NCBI GenBank assembly: GCA_003963005.1 | Contig: RXJW01000055.1 | Span: forward strand, 45,098 to 109,097 | Direction: 5' to 3' | DNA length: 64,000 nucleotides | DNA from: Burkholderiales bacterium | Lineage (GTDB): Bacteria > Pseudomonadota > Gammaproteobacteria > Burkholderiales > Burkholderiaceae_C | In this document: positions 8,519 through 17,647 of the stretch, in pieces | Layout: every line of letters starts with the position of its first letter | How positions within the stretch are numbered: position 1 is the stretch's first letter | The notes under the pieces: model-generated | The model's input: only the letters and a program-made list of their open reading frames with translations | Told to the model about the DNA's origin: nothing | Database searches by the model: none | Position numbers and translations under genes: made by a program

Positions 8519-9240
8519 CCGCCGGCGCCCAGGTAGGTCTCGATCACCCGCGGGTCGGCAGCGAGCTGGTCGGCTGGGCCGCTGAGCCCGAACTCACCGG
8601 TCTCCAGCACATGGCCATGGTCGGCCACCCGCAGCGCGGCGCGGGCGTTCTGCTCGACGAGCAGGATGCTCACGCCGGTCGCGCGCAGGTCTTCGACGAT
8701 GGTGAAGATCTCGCGCACGATCAGCGGCGCGAGGCCCAGGCTCGGCTCGTCCAGCATCAGCAGCTTCGGCTGGCCCATCAACGCACGGCCCAGGGCCAGC
8801 ATCTGGCGCTCGCCGCCTGACAGCGTGCCGGCCGCCTGCAGGCGCCGCTCCTTCAGCCGAGGGAAGCGCGCGTAGACGCTCTCCAGCCCGTCGCGCCAGC
8901 GGCGCTCGCCCAGCGCCTTCGGGCGCCAGCCGCCGAGCAGCAGGTTGTCTTCCACGGTCATCGTGCCGAAGAGCTCGCGCTTTTCCGGCACCAGGGCCAG
9001 GCCCGCCATGACGCGCTCTTCGAGCGTCAGCCGGGCGATGTCTTCGCCGGCGAAGCGCAGCGCGCCGCTGCACGACGGGATCAGACCCATCAGCGCCCCC
9101 AGCAGCGTGCTCTTGCCCGCGCCGTTCGGGCCGATGACGGTGACGACGCTGCGCGCCTCGGCCGAAAAGCTCAGGCCATGCAGCACCTCCGCGCGGCCGT
9201 AGCCGGCGTGCAGGTCGCGGACTTCCAGCAAGGCACTCAT
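8509..9240 (-). CDS. livF: Branched-chain amino acid-type ABC transporter ATP-binding protein
   Basis: 243 residues of the LivF subfamily: Walker A GPNGAGKST (37-45), signature LSGGERQML (140-148) and Walker B LLMLDEPSLGLAP (160-172). It couples ATP hydrolysis to import of branched-chain amino acids or related carboxylates and amides. It overlaps the upstream livM-livG fusion by 4 nt, so translation is coupled. The operon order is livH, livM-livG, livF; no periplasmic binding protein gene adjoins, so specificity cannot be read. Confidence 0.93.
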   Translation of the reverse strand: MSALLEVRDLHAGYGRAEVLHGLSFSAEARSVVTVIGPNGAGKSTLLGALMGLIPSCSGALRFAGEDIARLTLEERVMAGLALVPEKRELFGTMTVEDNLLLGGWRPKALGERRWRDGLESVYARFPRLKERRLQAAGTLSGGERQMLALGRALMGQPKLLMLDEPSLGLAPLIVREIFTIVEDLRATGVSILLVEQNARAALRVADHGHVLETGEFGLSGPADQLAADPRVIETYLGAGGQH

Positions 9241-11012
9241 TCGTCCGCTCCCAGGTAGGCCGCGCGCACCGCCGGGCTGGCCTGCACGTCGGCCGGCGTG
9301 CCTTCCATCAGGTGGCGACCGAACTCCATGACGACGATGCGGTCCGTGAGCTTCATGACGAAGTCCATGTCGTGTTCCACCAGCAGCAGGGACAGCCCCT
9401 CGGCCTTGAGTTGCCGCAGCACCTCGGCCAGCGCCGCCTTTTCCTTGTGGCGCAGGCCGGCGGCGGGCTCGTCGAGCAGCAGCAGTGACGGGTCGCAGGC
9501 GAGCGCCCGGGCGATTTCCACCAGCCGCTGCGGGCCGAGCGCCAGATTGCCGGCCAGCTCATGTGCCTGCGCCTCCAGCCCGATGCGGCGCAGTTGGCGC
9601 ATGGCCTCGGCGCGCGCCTGGGCCTCCTCGGCGCCGTTCAGGCCAAGCATGGCCTGCAGCGTGCCCGTGCGGGTGCGCAGGTAGGTGCCGAGCGCCACGT
9701 TGTCGAGCACGGTCATGTCGGGCACGAGCTTCACGTGCTGGAAGGTGCGTGACAGGCCGGCCCGGGCAATCTCGCGGCTGCCGCGGCCGTCCACGCGCTG
9801 GCCGAGCAGCTCGACCTCACCCGCCGTCAGCGGCAGCACGCCGGACACGAGGTTGAAGGTGGTGCTCTTGCCGGCGCCGTTCGGCCCGATCAGGCCGACG
9901 ATGTCGCCCGCGCGGATCGTGAAGCTGATGTCGTTGACCGCCGTGAGGCCGCCGAACTGCTTGCGGATCTGGCGCACATCCAGCAGCGCCGCGCCGCGCG
10001 GCGGGTGGCTGCGCGCGCTCAGGCGCGGTGCGTTCTCGTCCACCCGCTTGCGGCCCGGCGCCGGCAACCAGCGCGACAGCAGCGGCCACAGGCCGTCGGG
10101 CGCGAAGCGCAGCACCAGCACGAGCACCACGCCGAACACGATGATTTCGTAGTTGCCCGAGCCGCCGAACACCAGCGGCAGCCAGACCTTGAGCTGGTCC
10201 TCGGCGAGCTTGACGAGGGCCGCGCCGGTGAAGGCGCCGCCCACCGTGCCGATGCCGCCCAGCACCGCCATGAACAGGTACTCGATGCCGAACTTGATGC
10301 CGAAGGGCGACGGGTTCACGCTGCGCTGCATGTGGGCATACAGCCAGCCCGACAGCGACGCCAGCAGCGCCGCGACGACGAACATCGTCAGCTTGTAGCG
10401 GAAGGTGCTGGCGCCCATCGCCTCGGGCATGGTCGCGCCGCCGCCGCGGTTGGTGTTGAGCGCCCGCATGATGCGGCCGGGGCGCGAGTCCAGCAGCCGC
10501 GTCACACCGGCGGCTGCCAGCCCCGCCGCCAGCCAGATCAGCAGGTAGATGCGCCGCTCGCTCTGGAAGCTGAAGTCGCCGATCTGCAGCGCCGGCAGTC
10601 CGAGCAGCCCGTCGTACTTGCCAAGCGCGTCCAGGTTGCCGACGAGGTAGTTCAACGCCAGGCACCAGCAGATGGTCGCCAGCGGCAGGTAGTGCCCGGA
10701 CATGCGGAGCGTGAGCGCCCCGATGACGAGTGCCAGCACCAGCGTGATCGCAATGCCCGCCACCAGGCCGAGCCAGGGCGACTGGCCCATCACCGTCGTG
10801 AGATAGGCCGTCGCATAGGCCCCAACGCCGGCAAACGCCGCCTGCCCGAAGGACGTGAGCCCGCCCACGCCGGTCAGCAGCACGAGGCCGAGCACGACGA
10901 GGGAGAACAGGCCGATGTAGTTGAGCTGCGTGATCCAGAAGTCCGGCACGGGGGCGAACGGGAGCACGAGCAGCACGAGAGCGGCGGAAGCCGCGAGGTG
11001 GGAGCGCTTCAT
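9237..11012 (-). CDS. Fused LivM permease-LivG ATPase of a branched-chain amino acid-type ABC transporter
   Basis: 591 residues. Residues about 1-325 are a LivM-type permease (GLFSLVVLGLVLLTGVGGLTSFGQAAF, the conserved early block, and LAVLGGIGTVGGAFTGAAL). Residues about 343-591 are a LivG-type ATPase: Walker A GPNGAGKST near 374-382 and Walker B LLLLDEPAAGL. No stop codon or reinitiation site separates the two halves, so this is a genuine permease-ATPase fusion rather than two genes. It starts 1 nt after livH ends and overlaps livF by 4 nt. Confidence 0.93.
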   Translation of the reverse strand: MKRSHLAASAALVLLVLPFAPVPDFWITQLNYIGLFSLVVLGLVLLTGVGGLTSFGQAAFAGVGAYATAYLTTVMGQSPWLGLVAGIAITLVLALVIGALTLRMSGHYLPLATICWCLALNYLVGNLDALGKYDGLLGLPALQIGDFSFQSERRIYLLIWLAAGLAAAGVTRLLDSRPGRIMRALNTNRGGGATMPEAMGASTFRYKLTMFVVAALLASLSGWLYAHMQRSVNPSPFGIKFGIEYLFMAVLGGIGTVGGAFTGAALVKLAEDQLKVWLPLVFGGSGNYEIIVFGVVLVLVLRFAPDGLWPLLSRWLPAPGRKRVDENAPRLSARSHPPRGAALLDVRQIRKQFGGLTAVNDISFTIRAGDIVGLIGPNGAGKSTTFNLVSGVLPLTAGEVELLGQRVDGRGSREIARAGLSRTFQHVKLVPDMTVLDNVALGTYLRTRTGTLQAMLGLNGAEEAQARAEAMRQLRRIGLEAQAHELAGNLALGPQRLVEIARALACDPSLLLLDEPAAGLRHKEKAALAEVLRQLKAEGLSLLLVEHDMDFVMKLTDRIVVMEFGRHLMEGTPADVQASPAVRAAYLGADE

Positions 11013-11013
11013 G

Positions 11014-12051
11014 TCAGTGCTCCTCGTGATGGGGGTCCACGAAGGACCGCCACAGCAGCACCGGCAGGATCACCGTGAAAACGATGACCTCCTTGAAGGC
11101 GCTGGCCCAGAAGGAGCCGAAGCTCTCGATCAGGCCCACGCCGATCGCGCCGCCGAGCGCCATCGGGAAGCTGGCCAGGCCGCCGAACACCGCGGCAACG
11201 AAGCCCTTCAGGCCGATCAGGAAGCCGGTGTCGTAATAGATGGTGGTGGACGGCGCGATCAGCAGGCCCGACAGCGCGCCGATGAAGGCGGCCATCGTGA
11301 AGGTCTGGCTGCCCGCGGTGTCCCCCGAGATGCCCATGAGCCGCGCGCCGGTGCGGTTGACCGAGGTCGCCCGCAGCGCCTTGCCCGCCAGCGTGCGCTC
11401 GAAGAAGACGTACATCGCCACCAGCAGCACGACCGAGGCGCCGAAGATGATCAGTGTCTGGCCAGTGAGGCTCAGCGGGCCGAGCTCGAAGCGGGCTTCC
11501 CAGAAGGCCGGCGTGCGGTAGCCCTCGGCGCCGAAGAAGACGAGGCCGATGCCGGTCAGCGCGAAATGCACGCCCACCGACACGATCAGCAGTGTCAGCA
11601 CGCTGGCGCCGGACAGCGCGCGGTAGGCGAGGCGATAGAGCAGCGGGCCCATCGCGGTGACGATGGCCAGCGTGAGCAGCACCTGCACCCACAGCGGCGG
11701 CTGATGCGGCAGCAGCACCGGCACACCCACCGCCAGCGCGACCGGAGCGGCGAGCGCGACGGCCAGGCCGCGTGCCACACGCGGCATCGGGCGGTGCTCA
11801 CGCAACCCCTGAACCAGATCGAGCACGGCCACCGCCACCGCCATCATCAGCAGCAGCCACACCGTGCCCGGCACCTTGCCCATCTGCAGCGACGCCAGCG
11901 TGAGCGCCCCGAAGGCGACGAACTCGCCCTGCGGGATGAAGATGATGCGGGTGACGGAGAACACCAGCACCAGGGCCAGGGCGACCAGGGCGTAGATGGC
12001 CCCGTTGGTGAGCCCGTCGAGCCCGAGGATGGCGGCAATCGTGAGGTCCAT
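11014..12051 (-). CDS. livH: Branched-chain amino acid-type ABC transporter permease
   Basis: 345 residues, hydrophobic, with LivH-family landmarks: [37 protein letters not shown] near the N terminus and [28 protein letters not shown] near the C terminus. It is longer than E. coli LivH (308) because of an extra hydrophobic segment at about 60-115. It is the first gene of the transporter operon; 45 nt upstream lies a TetR-type palindrome likely to control all three genes. Confidence 0.92.
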   Translation of the reverse strand: MDLTIAAILGLDGLTNGAIYALVALALVLVFSVTRIIFIPQGEFVAFGALTLASLQMGKVPGTVWLLLMMAVAVAVLDLVQGLREHRPMPRVARGLAVALAAPVALAVGVPVLLPHQPPLWVQVLLTLAIVTAMGPLLYRLAYRALSGASVLTLLIVSVGVHFALTGIGLVFFGAEGYRTPAFWEARFELGPLSLTGQTLIIFGASVVLLVAMYVFFERTLAGKALRATSVNRTGARLMGISGDTAGSQTFTMAAFIGALSGLLIAPSTTIYYDTGFLIGLKGFVAAVFGGLASFPMALGGAIGVGLIESFGSFWASAFKEVIVFTVILPVLLWRSFVDPHHEEH

Positions 12052-12095
12052 GGCGGCGCGTCGTGAAGGCGGTGCCGATCCTATGCGTGATTGCT

Positions 12096-12109
12096 CGACC
12101 GAACGGTCG
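12096..12109. promoter_or_regulatory. TetR-type palindromic operator CGACCG-aa-CGGTCG
   Basis: A perfect 6-bp inverted repeat with a 2-nt centre lies 45 nt upstream of the livH start, where it would overlap the promoter. The ACCGACC/GGTCGGT-like form is common for TetR repressors of catabolic operons such as PaaR (recalled). No tetR gene adjoins, so the regulator would act from elsewhere. Confidence 0.55.
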
Positions 12110-12213
12110 GGAATTCACCCAGGGCCCGGCGCACCGACGGCCGGCGCCAGGGGGAGCTGCCAAGAGAGGCCTTCGCCAACGCGCAAGAGCAGATTCGCCA
12201 CCGACACAAGCGG

Positions 12214-12684
12214 TCAGCGACCGCGATGCGGCTGCGCCTGCAAGGCGTCCAGGAACTCCGCCAGCGTCGCCGCGCAGGGTGACTCGGCACACAGGAACAG
12301 CCCTTCCGCCTCGGCCGGCACGTCGGTCGCAAACCCCAGTGCCCACAGGCAATCCAGCGCCTGCCCGCACAGGGCGACCGTGCGGCCACAGCGCCAGGCC
12401 ATCTTGAGCAGGGCCTGCAGATGCGCACAGCCGGTGGGCGCCGCCCAGGCATCGGAGTTCAGCACGATGAGGCCGTCCGCCCAGTCGGCGGCCACCGGCG
12501 GCTCGCCGAAGTCGTCATCCAGCCGCCAGTCGACCCGCTGCACGCGGCCATCCGCTGCCAGCGGTGCGAGGTCCGCGGCACGCCGCCGCAGCACATCGGC
12601 CGTGCCGATCACGCAGACCAGTACCCGGTCGCGCTCGGCCGTCAGCGGGCAGGCGCACTCGGGCGACGCGTCGGGGCTGTGCAT
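12214..12684 (-). CDS. Hypothetical protein, possible DJ-1/PfpI-like fold
   Basis: 156 residues from the ATG at 12684, which has GGAG at good spacing; an ATG 7 codons upstream lacks this. Codon usage is coding-like. The alternating strand/helix pattern, with DRVLVCVIGTADVLRR, ADGLIVLNSDAW and CGRTVALCGQALDCLWALGFA, loosely recalls the DJ-1/PfpI amidotransferase-like fold (a nucleophile-elbow-like GQA). This is weak and no catalytic triad is proven. It is divergent from the MFS transporter at 12821. Confidence 0.6.
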   Translation of the reverse strand: MHSPDASPECACPLTAERDRVLVCVIGTADVLRRRAADLAPLAADGRVQRVDWRLDDDFGEPPVAADWADGLIVLNSDAWAAPTGCAHLQALLKMAWRCGRTVALCGQALDCLWALGFATDVPAEAEGLFLCAESPCAATLAEFLDALQAQPHRGR

Positions 12685-12820
12685 GGCGTGACTCCGCAGG
12701 AACACATGCCAGCAGTCTGGCGCCGGGCCGTCACGCCCGCCGTGAGCCAGCCGCGCAATGCCGCGTAGGACGAGACCCTGCTGCCACGCCCAGGCCCGCG
12801 CTCACGCACACTCTGCGCCC

Positions 12821-14080
12821 ATGTCTGCCACGCCGCCCCTCGCGCCGCCTGCCGCGCCCCCCGCCTTCACGCCCTACCAGCGCTTCGTCACCGGGCTGCT
12901 GACGTTGATGCAGTTCGCGGTCATCCTGGACTTCATGATCATGTCGCCGCTGGGCGCGATGATCATGCCGGCCATGTCGATGACGGCGCAGCAGTTCGGC
13001 CTCGTCGTGTCGGCCTATGCCTTCAGCGCAGGCATCGCCGGCGTGCTGACCGCAGGCTTCGCCGACCGCTTCGACCGCAAGCGCCTGCTGCTGTTCTTCT
13101 ACGGCGGCTTCCTGCTCGGCACGCTCTGGTGCGGCCTGGCCACGAGCTTCGAGTCGCTGCTGTGCGCACGCATCGTGACGGGCCTGTTCGGCGGCGTCAT
13201 CGGATCCGTCGTGATGGCCATCGCGGCGGACTTGTTCGAACCCGCGCTGCGCGGCCGCGTGATGGGCCTGCTGCAGGGCGGCTTCGCGGCCAGCCAGGTG
13301 CTCGGCCTGCCCTTCGGCCTGTTCCTGGCGACGCACTGGGACTGGCATGCGCCCTTCCTCGTGCTGGTGGCCTTCGGCGCGGTGGGCGGCGCGCTGATCA
13401 TGTGGCGCATGCAACCGGTGGATGCCCACCTGAAGTTGCAGACCGACCGCAGCGCCTTTGCCCACCTGCTGCGCACCGTCGCCCATCGCCGGCACCTGCA
13501 TGCCTTCCTGATCACGGCACTGCTGACGACGGGCGGCTTCATGATCATGCCGTTCGCCAGTGCGTTCTCGGTGCACAACGTCGGCATCGACCTGGCACAC
13601 CTGCCCATCGTCTACCTCGTCACCGGCATCAGCACGATGTTCGTCGCGCCCTTCGTGGGCCGGCTGACCGACCGCTTCGGCCCGCTGCCGATCTTTTACA
13701 CGGGCAGTGCGATCACCATCCTGATGGTGTCGATCTACACCCGGCTCGGGGCCTCGCCGCTGCTGGCCCTGGTGGTGATCAACGTGGTCCTGTTCGCGGG
13801 CATCTTCTCGCGCATGGTGCCCTGGCAGGTCGTCGTCACCAGCATCCCGGCGCCGGAGCAGCGCGGCGCCTTCACGGCGATCAACGCCGCGCTGCAGCAA
13901 CTGGCCGGTGGTGTGGCGGCGCTGGTGTCAGGCCACATCGTCGTCATCGGCGCGGACGGCCGGCTGGAGCACTTCCCGTGGGTGGGCAATGTGCTGGTCG
14001 GCACCACGCTCGCGGTGTGCGTGCTGATCGGCCCGCTGGCCCGGCACCAGGTGGCACAGCGGGTGGCGACAAAGCAGTGA
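12821..14080 (+). CDS. MFS transporter
   Basis: 419 residues with about 12 transmembrane segments. The loop 2-3 motif is GFADRFDRKRLLLF, and FVGRLTDRFGPLP is the equivalent motif of the second half. FMIMSPLGAMIMPAMSMTAQQFGLVVSAYAFSAGIAGV in the first helices resembles efflux-type carriers for sugars or drugs. The start was set at MSATPPLAP, skipping 21 Arg/Ala/His-rich upstream codons. It is convergent with the TonB-dependent receptor, 74 nt away. Confidence 0.88.
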   Translation: MSATPPLAPPAAPPAFTPYQRFVTGLLTLMQFAVILDFMIMSPLGAMIMPAMSMTAQQFGLVVSAYAFSAGIAGVLTAGFADRFDRKRLLLFFYGGFLLGTLWCGLATSFESLLCARIVTGLFGGVIGSVVMAIAADLFEPALRGRVMGLLQGGFAASQVLGLPFGLFLATHWDWHAPFLVLVAFGAVGGALIMWRMQPVDAHLKLQTDRSAFAHLLRTVAHRRHLHAFLITALLTTGGFMIMPFASAFSVHNVGIDLAHLPIVYLVTGISTMFVAPFVGRLTDRFGPLPIFYTGSAITILMVSIYTRLGASPLLALVVINVVLFAGIFSRMVPWQVVVTSIPAPEQRGAFTAINAALQQLAGGVAALVSGHIVVIGADGRLEHFPWVGNVLVGTTLAVCVLIGPLARHQVAQRVATKQ

Positions 14081-14154
14081 GGGCCCCGCGCGCCGGCGGG
14101 CGCCCCCACTGAAACGCCAGCGAGCCACACCCGGCCCGCCGGCGGACACACCCG

Positions 14155-17100
14155 TCAGAAGCTCGCGCGCAGGCCCACCTGGTAGGTGCGCCCCGGCGCG
14201 TAGATCGCGTAGGGCGCGTTCGCGAACTGGAAGTTGGTGCGCTGCGAGGACCGCGTCAGGTTGAAGACGTCGAAGGTGGCCTGCAGGTCCTTCTTCCAAC
14301 CGATCGTCGCGCCCAGGATCTCGCCGAGGTTCAGGCGCGACGTGAAGTCCACCTGCGCGTAGTCGAGGCCATAGAAGGCTGCGGCCGTGATGCCGTTCTG
14401 GCCGGTGCCGCTGCTCTGCGAGCCCTTGGTGAAGTTCTTCGTCACGCGGAAGCCCCCGAACCGGCCTTCGTAGTAGGCCGCCAGGTTGTAGGTGTGCGGC
14501 GGCACGCCGATGGCCACGTTGGCGCCCGACTGCTTCACCTTCGTGTAGTTCGCACTGACCCCGAAGCCGTTCAGGTAGGACGTCAGCACACCGAGCGGCT
14601 GCTGCACGGTGAACTCCAGCCCCTGGATGTAGAGCTTGTCGGTCGTGTTCTGCGTCTGCGACAGGGTGATGGGCAGGTTGTTGATGTCCACGAGGGCCTG
14701 GCCCGTGGGCAGGGCATCCAGGTCGGCCGGCGGGTTGGCGTAGCCGGCGCGGATGTAGAGCGCGCGGCGCTGGTCGCGGCTCAGGCCATTGGTCCAGTTG
14801 ATGCCGTACTGGTTGAGAGCGCTGAACGGCACGTTGAAGCTGCGGCTGGCCGTGAAGCCCTGGATGCCCTTCTTGAACCAGGCCAGTGCGACATAGCCTT
14901 CGCGCCCGGTGTACCACTCCAGGCCCAGGTCGGTGTTCGTGGACTGGTAGGGCTTGAGGTCGGGGTTGGTGAGCGTGCCGTTCTGGGCGGACGGGTCGCT
15001 GAAGCTCGCGGTGAGCGCACGCAGCGAGGTCGGGTCGGCCCGCGTGATGGTCTTGGACATCGACGCCCGCGCCAGCAGGTCGGGCCGCAGGTTGTAGGCC
15101 AGGCTCCCGGAGGGCAGGAAGTTGCTGTACGTGGTGGTGGTGAGCGTCTGCACCAGCGGCGTCGGGTAGCGGCCGCCGTCGGCGAGCGTGGCGTTGCGCG
15201 GGTCGGCCGGCGTGCTGAGCGAGGCGAAGGTCTGCTCCGTCGTCGCGTAGCGCATGCCGCCGTTGTAGCGCAGGCGGTTGCCCAGCACCTGGGCTTCGCC
15301 GTTGACCTCGGCAAAGATCGACGTGACCTTCTCCTGGAAGAAGCCCGGGTTCACGCCCGTGTTGGTGCTGCCCGCGCCGGGCACGGCGGTCTCGTGCGCG
15401 GCGGCGTAGTTGGCATCCTTGGCGAAGCGCGCCCAGTCGAGCGCCACGAAGCCGCGCGAGTTGGCGGACAGGTAGCCAGGAATCGTCGCGTTCGGGATGG
15501 CCGAGCCGAGGTACTGCAGCGGCGTCGTCGCGCCCGCGGTGTAGCCGGTGCCGTAGCCCGGGTAGTCGGCGGCAGCCGAGCCGGCCGCGCCGGTGCCGTT
15601 GCAGGGGTTCTTGTTCGTCGTGTTCGGCGCCGGCAGGAACACGTTGAGGTTGCGGCCGCAGACGATGTTGGCCCAGTAGGCGTCGTTGTTCAGCGACTGG
15701 ATCAGCCTCGACACGTTGTCGTAGGCGCCGCCGACCTTGATGTCCAGCACATCGGCATCGATGTCGATGGCACCGCGCAGGCCCGAGGTGCGCACCTGGC
15801 GCTTCTCCTCCTGGACATTGACGCGCCCGCCGTTCCAGCCGAAGGACGCCGGGTTGTTCAGCGTGTCGGTCGCTCCGGTGAGCGTGTTCACCGCGCGGAT
15901 GGCGGGTGTGCCGGTGGTGTTGTCGTACTCCGTCGTGAGGCCCGAGCCGAGCACCGTCTGGAACAGCGCCGTGGGCGATTCGCGATGGAAGTCGCTGCGG
16001 GTGGCATTGGCCTGCAGGTCCACGCTGATGGCGTCGGTGATCTTGAGGTTGAGGCCCGGGTTCACGCTGTGGAACTTCGTGTCCTCGGTGTAGGGCCGGT
16101 ACTCCAGGAAGTACTGCGTGTTGGCGAACGTGCCCTTGGTGACCACGCAGCCATTCGCGCAGTCGCTGCGGTCCACCTGCAGGTTCAGCGGGATGGCCGA
16201 ACCGTTGCGCACGATCCAGTTGATGTCGGTGCGCTCGAACTCGTTGCGCTTGTGGCCGTAGATCGTGTCGAGGAACAGGCGCACCGACGCATTCGGGCGG
16301 GCCTCCAGCGACAGGATCGCGTTCTGGCGGTCACGGCTGCCCTCGGCCACCATCGAGCGGCCCAGGCGCGGGATGATGGCGTTGTCGATCTGATCAATGG
16401 TCAGGCCCGGGTTCTTGGCGAGCAGGAAGGCTTCATTGATGACCGTGCCGGCCACCAGCCCGTTGCCGGCGTTGGCGGGCACGGTGCCGGGGATGGTCCA
16501 GTTGCCGCCGCCGGTGCTGTTGCGCGTGGCGCTGCTGCTTTGCGTGGCCAGCAGGTTGGCATTCGTCCAGCCGATGGTCTCGAAGCCGGTCGTCTTGACC
16601 TTGTTGGTGGCCCACGCCACCCCAGCCAGCACGCCGAACTCGTTGCCCCAGGTGTTGCTCACCAGTGCCGAGCCGCGGTTGCCCCAGCGGTCGGCCTGCT
16701 GGTTCTTGGTGCCGGTCAGCGTGAAGGCGGTGCGCAGGCCCTTGCGGTCGAAGGGCCGGGCGCTGCCCATGTCGACGATGCCTGCGGCGCCGCCTTCGAG
16801 CATGGAGGCGGTCGGGCTCTTGATCACCGTCACACGGCTGAACAGTTCACCGGGAAGGAAGTCCATGTCGACTTCGCGGTTCGCGCTGCCCGAGTCCACC
16901 CGGCCGGTCGAGGCCGAGGCCACCGGCGCGCCGTTGAGCAGCACGCGGGTGAAATTGGTGCCCAGCCCGCGGATCTGGATCTGCAGGCCCTCGCCGGTGA
17001 TCTCGCGCGTCAGCGTGACGCCGGGGATGCGCGAGATCGACTCGGCGACGTTGCTGTCGGGGAACTTGCCGATGTCTTCCGCGCTGATCGAATCGATGAA

Positions 17101-17301
17101 GCCGACGGCGTTGCGCTTGGCGTTGGCGGAGTTCTCCAGCGAGGCGCGGATGCCGGTCACGACCACCGCGTCCAGCTTCTGCTGCTCGGCGGGCGGCGTC
17201 GTCTGCGCATAGGCCTGGGCGATCAGGCCCGCGAGCAGGGACGTGCCCAGGGCAAGTCGGGGGTGGGCGCGACGCAGGCGCCGCGAGGAAAGCTGGCTCA
17301 T
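14155..17301 (-). CDS. TonB-dependent outer-membrane receptor, likely xylo-oligosaccharide uptake
   Basis: 1048 residues: a signal peptide (ending AQAYAQ), a TonB box-like VVVTGIRASLE, a plug beginning SISAEDIGKFPDSNVAESISRIPGV, a large 22-strand barrel, and a C terminus ending in Phe (RTYQVGLRASF). This is the large carbohydrate-type receptor class common in Caulobacter and Xanthomonas. The start MSQLSSRRL has GGAG upstream; the 38-codon upstream extension would run over the operator. A site of the LacI-type regulon and a separate GntR-like palindrome precede it, which ties it to the xylan locus. The exact ligand is inferred from this context. Confidence 0.9.
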   Translation of the reverse strand: MSQLSSRRLRRAHPRLALGTSLLAGLIAQAYAQTTPPAEQQKLDAVVVTGIRASLENSANAKRNAVGFIDSISAEDIGKFPDSNVAESISRIPGVTLTREITGEGLQIQIRGLGTNFTRVLLNGAPVASASTGRVDSGSANREVDMDFLPGELFSRVTVIKSPTASMLEGGAAGIVDMGSARPFDRKGLRTAFTLTGTKNQQADRWGNRGSALVSNTWGNEFGVLAGVAWATNKVKTTGFETIGWTNANLLATQSSSATRNSTGGGNWTIPGTVPANAGNGLVAGTVINEAFLLAKNPGLTIDQIDNAIIPRLGRSMVAEGSRDRQNAILSLEARPNASVRLFLDTIYGHKRNEFERTDINWIVRNGSAIPLNLQVDRSDCANGCVVTKGTFANTQYFLEYRPYTEDTKFHSVNPGLNLKITDAISVDLQANATRSDFHRESPTALFQTVLGSGLTTEYDNTTGTPAIRAVNTLTGATDTLNNPASFGWNGGRVNVQEEKRQVRTSGLRGAIDIDADVLDIKVGGAYDNVSRLIQSLNNDAYWANIVCGRNLNVFLPAPNTTNKNPCNGTGAAGSAAADYPGYGTGYTAGATTPLQYLGSAIPNATIPGYLSANSRGFVALDWARFAKDANYAAAHETAVPGAGSTNTGVNPGFFQEKVTSIFAEVNGEAQVLGNRLRYNGGMRYATTEQTFASLSTPADPRNATLADGGRYPTPLVQTLTTTTYSNFLPSGSLAYNLRPDLLARASMSKTITRADPTSLRALTASFSDPSAQNGTLTNPDLKPYQSTNTDLGLEWYTGREGYVALAWFKKGIQGFTASRSFNVPFSALNQYGINWTNGLSRDQRRALYIRAGYANPPADLDALPTGQALVDINNLPITLSQTQNTTDKLYIQGLEFTVQQPLGVLTSYLNGFGVSANYTKVKQSGANVAIGVPPHTYNLAAYYEGRFGGFRVTKNFTKGSQSSGTGQNGITAAAFYGLDYAQVDFTSRLNLGEILGATIGWKKDLQATFDVFNLTRSSQRTNFQFANAPYAIYAPGRTYQVGLRASF

Positions 17302-17366
17302 CGTTGTCTCCGTGTGGTTCTGGTGATCAGCGCGGCGACCCGATGACAGCGAAGCCTTCACAACAA

Positions 17367-17382
17367 ATGGTAGCGCGCACAT
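17367..17382. promoter_or_regulatory. LacI-family operator, regulon site A
   Basis: ATGGTAGCGCGCACAT is a 16-bp pseudo-palindrome around a central CG, 65 nt upstream of the TonB-dependent receptor start. It matches six other sites in the window (consensus ATGRTMGC-GCWACCAT), with a weaker right half. Confidence 0.75.
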
Positions 17383-17425
17383 TCGCAATCTAGGACCGTG
17401 AATATCGAGCGTCAACCAGGGTGTG

Positions 17426-17441
17426 TACTAATGTATTAGTA
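17426..17441. promoter_or_regulatory. GntR-type palindrome TACTAAT-gt-ATTAGTA
   Basis: A perfect 7-bp inverted repeat in the gap between the divergent receptor and the GntR/FCD regulator. It is AT-rich in a very GC-rich region. Size and symmetry fit FCD-type GntR operators, so it probably serves the adjacent regulator. It lies 43 nt from LacI site A, so the receptor may be under dual control. Confidence 0.65.
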
Positions 17442-17647
17442 GATCAGCACATGAAAATCCCCGACAAGGCAGCACCGCGGCGGTAACGCTCTCAGGGCCA
17501 TCCCCGGGGGCGCCGCGGCTGCGCCGGGCGGTGCGCCCGGCCGCATCGTGCAAGGCGCGGTGCCCGTGCACACGTGCCGCTGCGGTCCCGATGACAATCG
17601 CCCGTGCCTGGCCGCTGGCGGCCGTCCCGGCACCCCACCCACCATCG

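Noticed and set aside
11014..12051. livH considered as possibly frameshifted because of an extra segment near residues 60-115
   Set aside because: The frame is continuous, and the conserved blocks on both sides are in the same frame; it reads as an insertion.
14494..17346. A 950-codon open frame on the plus strand
   Set aside because: It is antisense to the TonB-dependent receptor, whose plug and barrel motifs are clear; the frame has no domain.
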